Source: Pseudomonadota bacterium (GTDB taxonomy: Bacteria > Myxococcota > Myxococcia > Myxococcales > Myxococcaceae). Taken from it: a DNA stretch of 64,000 bases. Every line of letters begins with the position of its first letter. Position 1 is the first letter of the stretch. Shown here in pieces: positions 9,095 through 16,492 of this stretch. The stretch is taken from the NCBI GenBank assembly GCA_023426545.1, contig JAFAAN010000099.1, positions 13,491 to 77,490 on the forward strand, read 5' to 3'. The notes under the pieces were generated by a model that saw only the letters and a list, made by a program, of their open reading frames with translations, ran no database searches and was not told where the DNA came from. The position numbers and the translations under genes were made by a program.

Positions 9095-9820
9095 CTACGT
9101 GGCCGGGTGCAGGGCCTGACGGACCGCTCCCGGCCGGTTGGTGATGAGGTAGCTGATGCCCATGCGCGCCAGGACCTGGGCGCGCTGGGGGTCGTCCACC
9201 GTCCACGCGGCCACGCTCAGGCCCGCCGCGCGCCAGGCGGCCACCCGCGCCTCGGTGCAGGCCTCGTGGAACGGGTGGACCGAGTGTGACGAGACGAGCG
9301 GACTCAGCGCGTGGGCCTGGACGGCCCAGGACTTGTCCGGGTCGATGAGCAGGCCCCGCCGCAGCTCCGGGGCCTCGGCCGCGAGCCGGAAGAGGCACAG
9401 CGGGTTGAAGCTGGAGATGACGACCCGCTCCGCGAGCCCGCGCCCTCGCACGAGCCGCGCCACCTGCCTCGACAGGCCGCCGTCGTCGGCGCGCGAGCAC
9501 TTGAGTTCGATGTTGACGAGGAGCTGCGGCGGCAGCGCGTCCAGCACCTCCTCCAGCAAGGGGATGCGGGCGGGCGCGAAGCCCAGCGGCGAGCCGACGT
9601 CCGCGCGCTGGAGCTTCCACCAGGGCGTCAGGCGGACCTCCCAGGGGAGGCGCGCGAGGCGCTCCAGCCGCTCGTCGTGGCACACGACGACCTCACCGGA
9701 GCCGCAGAGCATGGCATCCAGCTCCACCCCGTCCGCGCCCTGGCGGGCCGCCTCGGCGAAGGCTTCCAGGGTGTTCTCGGGGGCGTCGGCGCTGGCGCCA
9801 CGGTGGGCAAGCAGGAGCAT
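9095..9820 (-). CDS. Glycerophosphodiester phosphodiesterase
   Basis: 241 residues from the ATG at 9820. It hydrolyses glycerophosphodiesters from phospholipid turnover to glycerol-3-phosphate and an alcohol. The family signature is at the N-terminus: AHRG, then PENT, the metal-binding VELD, and the CHDERL segment; VNIELK further on supplies another conserved acidic residue. There is no signal peptide, so it is probably cytoplasmic. The TIM-barrel length matches the compact bacterial UgpQ type. It is convergent with the barrel gene ending at 9091 and divergent from the TatA-like gene. Confidence 0.88.
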   Translation of the reverse strand: MLLLAHRGASADAPENTLEAFAEAARQGADGVELDAMLCGSGEVVVCHDERLERLARLPWEVRLTPWWKLQRADVGSPLGFAPARIPLLEEVLDALPPQLLVNIELKCSRADDGGLSRQVARLVRGRGLAERVVISSFNPLCLFRLAAEAPELRRGLLIDPDKSWAVQAHALSPLVSSHSVHPFHEACTEARVAAWRAAGLSVAAWTVDDPQRAQVLARMGISYLITNRPGAVRQALHPAT

Positions 9821-9931
9821 GCCCCCCAGTCTGCGTCGATGCGCGGCGCCGTGCAGTAGAAGTCCAGCCGGGCGTGCGGCGGTGGACGCATGGCTTGCCT
9901 CCCTCCGCCCTTTGCTGCACTGTGCCGCATC

Positions 9932-10159
9932 ATGCTGGGCCTCGGCCTCGGAGAAATCATCGTCCTCGGCTTCATCCTGCTGGTGGTCTTCTCGGCCGCC
10001 CGCATGGGTCAGCTCGGCAACGCCGTGGGCAAGTTCGTCTACTCGTTCCGCAAGGCCTCTCGCGGCGGGGACCTGATCGACGCCAAGCCCCTGCCCCCGG
10101 CCCGCCGGAGCACCACGGACGCCGAGTTCACCGAGCCCGAGCAGCCGCGCCGCCGCTAG
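9932..10159 (+). CDS. TatA/TatE-like twin-arginine translocation protein
   Basis: 75 residues. The start at 9932 leaves the classic TatA layout: a short N-terminus, one transmembrane helix (GEIIVLGFILLVVFSAA), then an amphipathic helix (LGNAVGKFVYSFRKA) and a charged, disordered tail. In standard TatA the hinge is FGxxxLPxLG; here it is FSAARMGQLG, so the hinge Gly and Pro are both changed. TatA oligomers form the pore for folded Tat substrates. No tatB or tatC is nearby, which is common in this group. It could also be a diverged paralogue with another role. Confidence 0.75.
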   Translation: MLGLGLGEIIVLGFILLVVFSAARMGQLGNAVGKFVYSFRKASRGGDLIDAKPLPPARRSTTDAEFTEPEQPRRR

Positions 10160-10164
10160 TCTCC

Positions 10165-10977
10165 TCAGTCGTGCCCGTGCGGCCCTGGCCGCGCCTGCAT
10201 GCGTGTGAGCTCCGCCGCTGCGGCAGGCCCCAGCCGGGGCCCTTCCTCGAGCAGCCGGCTGGCCTGTGCGCGCAAGGCCGGATGCAGGGAGGCATTCGCG
10301 ACGAGGTCCCTCAAGTCCGCCGTGTTGAGCAGCGGGACGATCTTCGCGCCCGTCTCGGGCGGCAGGTACGGGTTGAACACGAGCGCGCGCAGGACGGCAT
10401 GGCGCACGGACCAGCGCGGTGTCTTCCAGATTTCGATGAGCGGCTCGGGCCGGGCCGGGCGTCGCGCCGCGATGCGAACCACCAACGCCTCGGTGAGGCG
10501 CGGGTTGATGAGCACGTTGCGCAGGACGGATGGGTTGCTGACCGTGGCGAGGCGGGACAGGGTGTCCGGGTCCCGGGTGAGGCGCGCCTGCTGCTTCAGG
10601 TGTCCGAGCGACTGGGAGAAGGCGTTGGCGTCCGCGCGGGCGGCGGCGTCCGCGTCCATCTCCAGCTTCGCGGGCCCCTGGGCGAACAAATCCGCCACCG
10701 TGTCGAGCGACTGCACGTGCGCGAGCCGCCGCAGGGACTCCACGTGGGGGATGTGCTCGGCTTCCTGCTCCAGCGCGGCCATGAAGTCGGACAGGGCACA
10801 TGCCGCGAGCCCCCATCCAGCGCGGGAGAGGGCGATGAGCTCACCTATCAGCTCGTTGGAGTCGAGCGGGTCCCTCCAGGCGAGCTCGCGAGCGGCGGCC
10901 TTGCGCCGCACCTCGGCGCCCCCGCTCAGGGCGTGGATGAAGCGGGCGACCGTCCGGGCTTCCTCCTGCGTGGGCAT
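10165..10977 (-). CDS. Helical-repeat protein of unknown function
   Basis: 270 residues, entirely alpha-helical by composition, with Leu/Ala-rich segments and HEAT-like phrases (NPSVLRNVLINPRLTEALV, TPRWSVRHAVLRALVFNP, HPALRAQASRLLEEGP). It has no signal peptide or membrane span, so it is likely a cytoplasmic protein-binding scaffold. Its start lies six bases after the stop of the zinc-ribbon gene (10984-13398), so the two are almost certainly co-transcribed and may interact. I do not recognise the family. Confidence 0.7.
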   Translation of the reverse strand: MPTQEEARTVARFIHALSGGAEVRRKAAARELAWRDPLDSNELIGELIALSRAGWGLAACALSDFMAALEQEAEHIPHVESLRRLAHVQSLDTVADLFAQGPAKLEMDADAAARADANAFSQSLGHLKQQARLTRDPDTLSRLATVSNPSVLRNVLINPRLTEALVVRIAARRPARPEPLIEIWKTPRWSVRHAVLRALVFNPYLPPETGAKIVPLLNTADLRDLVANASLHPALRAQASRLLEEGPRLGPAAAAELTRMQARPGPHGHD

Positions 10978-10983
10978 GGCGCA

Positions 10984-13398
10984 TCACTCCGTCCCGCGGC
11001 CCGTCTCCGGGGGCTTCGGCAGCTCGGGCTCCAAGGTCAACTCCAGCCGGAAGCTGCCCGGGTCTGCGGGGTGCTCGTGGAACAGGACGACGAAGGGCGC
11101 CTTGGCTCCGGGGGCCACGGAGACAGCCGCCGCATCGACACGCTGGCGCAAGGCCGAGGCCGACTCGGACGTGCTCACGTCGTAGAGTTCTTCGGGCGTG
11201 GGAATGCTCCCCACGAGCGCCTCGGAGGAGGCCACGCGCTGGCCACCATCGAACAGCGCGGCGCGCACCCGGATGCGTGAGGCGGCGTCGGAGTGGTTCA
11301 CCGCATCCCCTCGGACGTAGAAGAGCGCCCGGCCGTCCCGCGTCTCATAGAGGCCCTGCGTCACCTCGACGGCCACGAGCGGCTTCGGGGCGGGCATGAG
11401 CAGAGCGCGCAGGGACTCCAGCGACAGCGCCGACGCGTCCACCCGCCCCTCGCGCAGGTACACACGGCCAAGCATGCCGAGCACCGCCACCAGCACCGTC
11501 GCCAGGACGATGTTGATGGTGAACGCCACGAGCTTGCGGCCCCGGCTCAGCGGGCGGCTCTGGGGGATGCCTACGTCCTCGGGACGCGCGGTGGGCCTGG
11601 CCACCGTGACGACGGGCTTCGCCGGAAGCCCGTCCATGTCCAGGACCTCGCGCTGGACGCCGCTCCCCGCCCCCACCCTGCCCAGGGTGACACCAAAGGC
11701 CTCTGCGTCATCCACGGGCGGCACATCCGCGAGCAACGAGCCGCCCTCGAAGGCCGTCAGCCCCTCGCTGGAGGACTCCATCGTCCCAAACAGCGCGGCA
11801 CGGCCGGTGTCTGTCGGCTCAAGGCCCAAGTCCCCTTCCGAGGCCCCTGTGTCCGAGCCGAGGTCGAACAAGTCGCCGGCATTCACCGGGGCGGCGAGCC
11901 CCTCCGTCGTGGACGAGCCGGTTCGGGCCGTGCCGTGTGCCGGCCCCAGTCCCTCCGCGGTATTGGGGAGCCCGAAGTGCTCGGCTCCCGCTCCCGCTCC
12001 CGCGCCCTGCGCCGAGCCCGGGTGCGAGGATGCGCCCACCCCGATGGACGCGAACGGGTCAGGCGGCATCGATGGCGGCGCCCCATGGGAGGGCGCCGCG
12101 GCATGGATGTCGATGGACGCGAACGGGTCTGCCTCCCCCTGCGGCGATTCGCCAGGCGCCGGCCTCACTGGTGGAGCCCCTTGGATATCGATGGATGCGA
12201 ATGGGTCAGCATCCCCCCGCAGCGAGCCGCCAGGAGCTGGCCTCGCTTGCGGCGCCCCATGGATATCGATGGCCGCGAATGGGTCAGCATTCCCCCGCAG
12301 CGAGCCGCCAGGAGCCGGCCTCGCTGGCGGCGCCCCATGGATATCGATGGATGAGAATGGGTCTGCATCCCCCCGCAGCGAGCCTCCAGGGGCCGGCCTT
12401 GCTGGCGGCGCCCCATGGATATCGATGGCCGCGAATGGGTCGCCGCCCTCCGCGGGAGGCCGCCCCGGCTGAGGAGACGGCACAGGCGCCACGTCCATGG
12501 TAATGGCCGCGAACGGGTCGCTGTCCCCAGAAGGCACGCCCTCCGAGGCCATGGCGGGCACCGGCGCCACATCGATGTCGATGGACGCGAACGGGTCATC
12601 CCCGCCATACGCGGGAGGAGCCGTCGGCGGCGCAGTCGCCGGACGCATCACCCCGAGCGCCACCGCCCCCGTGGGCGCGCCCCCCAGGGGAGGCTGCACC
12701 GCGCTCCGGCGGAGCGCATTCGCCGCCGACGCCGAGGGCCCAGCCGGAGCCGGCGCCCCCAGGAGGTCCGAGAAAGGGTCCGGAGCGGGCCCTGCTCCGG
12801 GCGGCACGGGAGACCGGCGGGCACTGGCTGGAGACACGGCCGGCCCCGCGGCATCGGGCACCGGTGGCGCGGACCGGTCCTCCCGCCCCGGGGGCACGGC
12901 CGCACCGAGGGCGCCGGACTTCGCGGGCGGCCGTCCCGGACTCTCACGCCCCGGAACGACGAAGGCACCCGGTGGCGAGCCCCCGCCCGACGCCAGGGGC
13001 GAAAGGGCGGCGGCGGGCACCGGCAACGGAGTGATGCGCGTCGGCTCCCGGAAGACGCTGTCTTCCGCCCCCAGGTCCCCGTCCACGCTGTTCCAGTTCG
13101 GGGCGGGAGCACGGGCCTGGGGCGACAGGGGCTTGCTGGCCTCGACGCCCAGCGCGAAGTAGCCCGGCTTGGTGACCTCCACCGTCCTGGGGTCTGGCGC
13201 CACCCCGAAGTGCGCGAAGGGGTCCACCTGCCCGTCCGCGGAGGAACCGGACGGCCCGGTCGGCGCGGCGGCAGTGGCGTCGCGCGCGACCCGGAACGTG
13301 TTCTGGCATTTGGTGCAGCGGACCTTGACCCCTTTCTCGGTCACCTTCTCGTCGGGGATCTTGAACCGCGTCTGGCACCGCTCACACTTGACGATCAT
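10984..13398 (-). CDS. Zinc-ribbon (MJ0042) / DUF3426 membrane protein with tandem repeats
   Basis: 804 residues. It starts with a four-cysteine MJ0042-type zinc ribbon (MIVKCERCQTRFKIPDE and VRCTKCQNTFRV). A roughly 550-residue disordered region rich in Pro, Ala, Gly and Ser follows, carrying about nine DPFA(A/S)I motifs, five of them in exact 26-residue tandem units. A single transmembrane helix (LVAFTINIVLATVLVAVLGML) and a DUF3426-like domain (about residues 680-800) complete it. The zinc ribbon should be cytoplasmic and the DUF3426 part periplasmic. Zinc-ribbon plus Pro-rich plus TM architectures occur in myxobacterial envelope and motility proteins such as AgmX/GltJ, but the GYF and TonB-like domains of GltJ are not seen, so I do not assign it. 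Confidence 0.8.
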   Translation of the reverse strand: MIVKCERCQTRFKIPDEKVTEKGVKVRCTKCQNTFRVARDATAAAPTGPSGSSADGQVDPFAHFGVAPDPRTVEVTKPGYFALGVEASKPLSPQARAPAPNWNSVDGDLGAEDSVFREPTRITPLPVPAAALSPLASGGGSPPGAFVVPGRESPGRPPAKSGALGAAVPPGREDRSAPPVPDAAGPAVSPASARRSPVPPGAGPAPDPFSDLLGAPAPAGPSASAANALRRSAVQPPLGGAPTGAVALGVMRPATAPPTAPPAYGGDDPFASIDIDVAPVPAMASEGVPSGDSDPFAAITMDVAPVPSPQPGRPPAEGGDPFAAIDIHGAPPARPAPGGSLRGDADPFSSIDIHGAPPARPAPGGSLRGNADPFAAIDIHGAPQARPAPGGSLRGDADPFASIDIQGAPPVRPAPGESPQGEADPFASIDIHAAAPSHGAPPSMPPDPFASIGVGASSHPGSAQGAGAGAGAEHFGLPNTAEGLGPAHGTARTGSSTTEGLAAPVNAGDLFDLGSDTGASEGDLGLEPTDTGRAALFGTMESSSEGLTAFEGGSLLADVPPVDDAEAFGVTLGRVGAGSGVQREVLDMDGLPAKPVVTVARPTARPEDVGIPQSRPLSRGRKLVAFTINIVLATVLVAVLGMLGRVYLREGRVDASALSLESLRALLMPAPKPLVAVEVTQGLYETRDGRALFYVRGDAVNHSDAASRIRVRAALFDGGQRVASSEALVGSIPTPEELYDVSTSESASALRQRVDAAAVSVAPGAKAPFVVLFHEHPADPGSFRLELTLEPELPKPPETGRGTE
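12105..12494. repeat. Five tandem 78-bp coding repeats
   Basis: The core GATATCGATGG recurs at a strict 78-bp period (12183, 12261, 12339, 12417), with a slightly diverged first copy at 12105. Each unit encodes 26 residues on the minus strand of the type DPFASIDIHGAPPARPAPGG plus a short basic link. Further isolated cores lie near 12043, 12500 and 12573. The near-identity at DNA level suggests recent expansion by slippage or recombination. Confidence 0.85.
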
Positions 13399-13564
13399 TC
13401 AGCAGGCCCGGCAGGAACCACGAGTATAGGACGGCGGGGCGGCCACGGCGAACCGGGTTCACGTTGCTTGCTCGACTCCGACCCCTCTGCTACGAGAATC
13501 GCCCCTGCGAGACTCAGGCGGGGCACGTGGCTTGAAGTCGAGCCCAAAAGGGGCGGAGAGACAC

Positions 13565-14230
13565 ATGAGCGAGGCTGAGCAAGCAGGCGCTCCGAGCAAG
13601 GAGCCGAAGATCATCAAGCGGTACACGAACCGGAAGCTCTACGACACCGTGGAGAGCCGATACGTCACCCTTGATGAGATCGCAGCGATGATCAAGGAGG
13701 GCACCGAGGTACGGATTGTCGACAATCGTACCAAGGAAGACCTGACCTCCGTCACCCTCGCGCAGATCATCTTCGAAGAGGAAAAGAAGAAGAACCAGAT
13801 GCCGCTGTCGGTGCTGCGGGAAATCATCCGCCACCCCGGCGAGTCCATCTCGGGCTTCATCCAGAAGGAGGTCTCCCCGCGAGTCGCCTCCATCCGCGAG
13901 GAGGCGGAGTCCCGGCTCGACAAGCTCCTGCGCCGGGACGAGAACGCGCCCCGCCCCGAGGGTGAAGAAGGCGAGGCGACGCCGGAGGCCTCCGCGGCCA
14001 CCGATGCCTCGGCCGGGCTCAGCCCCGCGGACCTGCTCAAGGCCAGCCAGCGCGCCTTCGAGGAGTGGCAGCGGCGCATCGACGAGCGCGTGAAGCACGT
14101 CGTCGAGAACCTCACCGGCAACCTCCCCGCGCTCGGTCGCGACATGGCGACGCTCACGCAGCGCCTGGAGGAGCTGGAGAAGAAGCTGGAGCAGGTCGAA
14201 CAGCAGAAGCAGGAGACGAAGCCGGAGTAA
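13565..14230 (+). CDS. phaR: Polyhydroxyalkanoate synthesis regulator (PhaR-type)
   Basis: 221 residues from ATG 13565, preceded by GGCGGAGAG. The N-terminal PHB/PHA accumulation-regulator DNA-binding domain is clear: IIKRYTNRKLYDT, YVTLDEIAAMIKEG, VRIVDNRTKEDLT, followed by the LSVLREIIRHPGESISGF segment. An acidic linker and a C-terminal coiled coil (MATLTQRLEELEKKLEQVEQ) complete it. Family members bind PHA granules and DNA and repress phasin genes. A phasin-like gene lies 870 bp away on the opposite strand at 15099-15407, which fits. No PHA synthase is in the window. Confidence 0.85.
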   Translation: MSEAEQAGAPSKEPKIIKRYTNRKLYDTVESRYVTLDEIAAMIKEGTEVRIVDNRTKEDLTSVTLAQIIFEEEKKKNQMPLSVLREIIRHPGESISGFIQKEVSPRVASIREEAESRLDKLLRRDENAPRPEGEEGEATPEASAATDASAGLSPADLLKASQRAFEEWQRRIDERVKHVVENLTGNLPALGRDMATLTQRLEELEKKLEQVEQQKQETKPE

Positions 14231-14240
14231 CGGCGCCGCC

Positions 14241-15041
14241 TCACTCCCTCCGCGACGCCCGCCTCCGCTTGGGGGCGGGCTCCCCATGGAGCTCCGCCGC
14301 GATGGCGGCCAGCATCTGTGCGCCCCGGCTGCGCGGCGCGTACTCCCAGATGGTCTGCCCGTGGCTCTGGGCCTCGTCGACCTTCACGTCATAGCCCAGC
14401 GGCGTGGCGGCCAGCGCGTCCGGGAAGTAGGCCTTCAGACGCTCGAGAATCGCCGTGGCCAGCGCCGTCTTCCGGTACAGCGTGGGCACCACCTTGGTGA
14501 CGCGCAGGTCCGGCCGGCCCTCCGCCTCGCCCACCTGACGGACGGTGTCCGCCACCTCCGCGCAGCCATCCAGCGCCAGGTACGTCAACGCCACCGGCAC
14601 CACCACCTCCGTGGCGGCCACGAGGATGTTGCGCGTCGTGGTCCCCATGGACGGCGGCGCGTCGAACACGACGGCGTCGTACCCCGCCGCCTCGGCCGCG
14701 CGCAGCCGGTCCGCCAGCCGGTGGGCCCGGCGCGCATCGGCGGCCACCACCACCGGGAAGTCCGCCATCTCCTTGTAGGCCGGCAGCACGTCCAGCCCGG
14801 CGACGGCGGAGCGCTGGACGACGTCCTCGAAGGCCACCGATGTGTCCGTCAGCAGGTGGAACACGTTGCGAGGCAGCGTGCGCACATCCACGCCCAGCGC
14901 CTTGCCCGCATGCCCCTGCGTGTCCAGGTCCACCAGCAGCACCCGCAGCCCACGCTCCAGAGCCAGCCAGGCGGCCGTGTTCACCGCCAGGGTCGTCTTG
15001 CAGGTCCCACCCTTCTCATTGATGAACGCGATGCGCCTCAT
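14241..15041 (-). CDS. ParA-family ATPase
   Basis: 266 residues. The start at 15041 follows GAGGAG at nine bases and puts the first strand (MRRIAFINEKGGTCKTTLA) at the N-terminus. The deviant Walker A motif KGGTCKTT, the switch region (LLVDLDTQGHAGKALG) and the FDAPPSMGTTTRN Walker B-like strand identify the ParA/MinD superfamily. No ParB follows, so it is an orphan that may position a cellular structure rather than segregate the chromosome. It lies downstream of the phasin-like gene on the same strand and convergent with the PhaR-type gene; a role in partitioning PHA granules is an inference from that context. Confidence 0.85.
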   Translation of the reverse strand: MRRIAFINEKGGTCKTTLAVNTAAWLALERGLRVLLVDLDTQGHAGKALGVDVRTLPRNVFHLLTDTSVAFEDVVQRSAVAGLDVLPAYKEMADFPVVVAADARRAHRLADRLRAAEAAGYDAVVFDAPPSMGTTTRNILVAATEVVVPVALTYLALDGCAEVADTVRQVGEAEGRPDLRVTKVVPTLYRKTALATAILERLKAYFPDALAATPLGYDVKVDEAQSHGQTIWEYAPRSRGAQMLAAIAAELHGEPAPKRRRASRRE

Positions 15042-15098
15042 GGCCGGGCACTCCTCATCCACCGAGCAGGTGGCGACAGCCGACGTCTGTTGTGCGGA

Positions 15099-15407
15099 CT
15101 ACTTCTTCTGTGGGGCCTTCGCCTCCAGCAGCATGTCGACCTTGCCCTCGACGGACGAGAGCAGGCGCTCCAGGTCGTCCACCTTCGAACGAAGCTGCTC
15201 CAGGTCCGCGGTGGACGGCAGGTTCATGGCGGACAGGGCCGTGCGCAGCGCGCTGTCCAGGGTGCCCTTCGCCGCCAGGGAGCGGGACACCAGCGTCTGC
15301 ACCGCCACCACGAACTTCTCATTCGACAGAAGCTGCTGGGCCAGCTTGCCGATGCGCTCCTCACCCGTCTCCACGAGCTTCTTCATCACCGGATTGTTCT
15401 TGAGCAT
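15099..15407 (-). CDS. Phasin-like coiled-coil protein
   Basis: 102 residues. It is Leu/Ala-rich and helical, followed by the pattern LPSTADLEQLRSKVDDLERL and a short charged tail. The arrangement of an amphipathic helical region, then a 'LP(T/S)..(D/E)(L/V)..L...V..L' coiled coil, is that of granule-associated phasin-like proteins. Together with the PhaR-type gene nearby this supports a polyester-granule coat or activator role, although the similarity is to a general pattern and a simple oligomerisation protein is possible. The gene lies 57 bases upstream of the ParA-like gene on the same strand and is probably co-transcribed with it. Confidence 0.6.
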   Translation of the reverse strand: MLKNNPVMKKLVETGEERIGKLAQQLLSNEKFVVAVQTLVSRSLAAKGTLDSALRTALSAMNLPSTADLEQLRSKVDDLERLLSSVEGKVDMLLEAKAPQKK

Positions 15408-15577
15408 GGGGAACCGCGTGTCCTCACGAACGAGGCCCTACCGGGCCCTCTGGAAGTCTTGAAGAAAACGCCGCACTCTGCGAGGGGGCAACGCGGCGTG
15501 TCAAGCAGGGCAACAACCTGCGGCCAAACGCGTTGACTCCCGTGAACACCATTCCTACGGTTCGCCGCTCTCTTTCT

Positions 15578-16492
15578 ATGGCCGGACTACTCGACAAGCG
15601 CCTGTGGATCGTCTCCGGCAAGGGCGGAGTCGGCAAGAGCACCGTCGCGGCGGCATTGGCCCTGCGCTCGGCACGCGCCGGGCGGCGCACGCTGGTGTGT
15701 GAGGTGAACACCCAGGAGCGCGTCAGCCGCCTCCTGGAGCGCCCCGAAGCAGGGCCCGAGATTGCCTTGCTGGAGAAGAACCTCTGGGCCGTCAACGTGC
15801 GACCGCAGGAGGCCATGCGCGAGTACGGCCTCATGGTCCTCCGCTTCGAGGCCCTCTACAAGACGGTCTTCGAGAACCGGCTGGCGCGCCAGTTCCTCCG
15901 CTTCATCCCGTCCCTGCAGGAGCTGGTGCTGCTGGGGAAAATCATGTTCCACCTGCAGGAGACGCTCCCCGACGGGCGGCCGCGCTTCGACACCATCGTC
16001 ATGGACGCGCCCGCCACCGGCCACGCCATCTCCTTCCTCAGCGTGCCGCAGGTGCTGCTTCAGACGGTGCCGCCGGGCCCCATGGCCCGCGAGGCCCAGA
16101 AGATGCGGGACCTCCTCGTCGACCCCTCCGTGACGGCCGCGGTGCTGGTGGCCCTGCCGGAGGAGATGCCGGTGAACGAGGCGGTGGAGCTGCACGCGGC
16201 GCTGCAGGACAAGGTGAACCTGCGCACGCACGCGGCCGTGCTCAACCAGTCCTTCCCGGAGCGCTTCACCGAGGCGGACCTGGAGGCGCTCCAGGGCCAT
16301 CCGGAGCTGCTCGCCGTGGCCCAGGCGCACCACGACCGGGCGATGCAGGCGGTGCTCGCGGGGACCAAGCTGGAGCGCAACCTGCACGCGCCCGTGTACC
16401 CCGTCCCCCGGCTCTTCACGCCCGAGTTCGGGCGCAAGGCGATTGAACAGGTCATGGCGCACCTCGAACCTCTCGTGACGGGGGCCGCGTGA
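15578..16492 (+). CDS. ArsA/Get3-family ATPase, first of a pair (BagA-like)
   Basis: 304 residues from ATG 15578; upstream TTG and GTG codons are in frame but only add a non-conserved leader. The deviant Walker A motif is SGKGGVGKST with the signature lysine present. A second strand TIVMDAPATGHAISFL carries the Asp and the switch. The protein lacks the cysteine metal site of true arsenite pumps and the TRC40 insert. The sequence pattern (LCEVNTQERV-like strand, FIPSLQELVLLGKIMFH) matches the first of two adjacent bacterial Get3-like proteins, known in Mycobacterium tuberculosis as BagA (Rv3679). It overlaps the next gene by four bases. Confidence 0.75.
   Translation: MAGLLDKRLWIVSGKGGVGKSTVAAALALRSARAGRRTLVCEVNTQERVSRLLERPEAGPEIALLEKNLWAVNVRPQEAMREYGLMVLRFEALYKTVFENRLARQFLRFIPSLQELVLLGKIMFHLQETLPDGRPRFDTIVMDAPATGHAISFLSVPQVLLQTVPPGPMAREAQKMRDLLVDPSVTAAVLVALPEEMPVNEAVELHAALQDKVNLRTHAAVLNQSFPERFTEADLEALQGHPELLAVAQAHHDRAMQAVLAGTKLERNLHAPVYPVPRLFTPEFGRKAIEQVMAHLEPLVTGAA

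Noticed and set aside
12105..12494. Tandem 78-bp repeats as a CRISPR-like array or satellite
   Set aside because: They are in frame within a coding region, have no spacers of variable sequence, and encode a regular peptide repeat.
10984..13398. Assignment of the zinc-ribbon protein as gliding protein GltJ/AgmX
   Set aside because: It shares the zinc ribbon and Pro-rich linker, but no GYF or TonB-like domains are seen and no other motility genes flank it.
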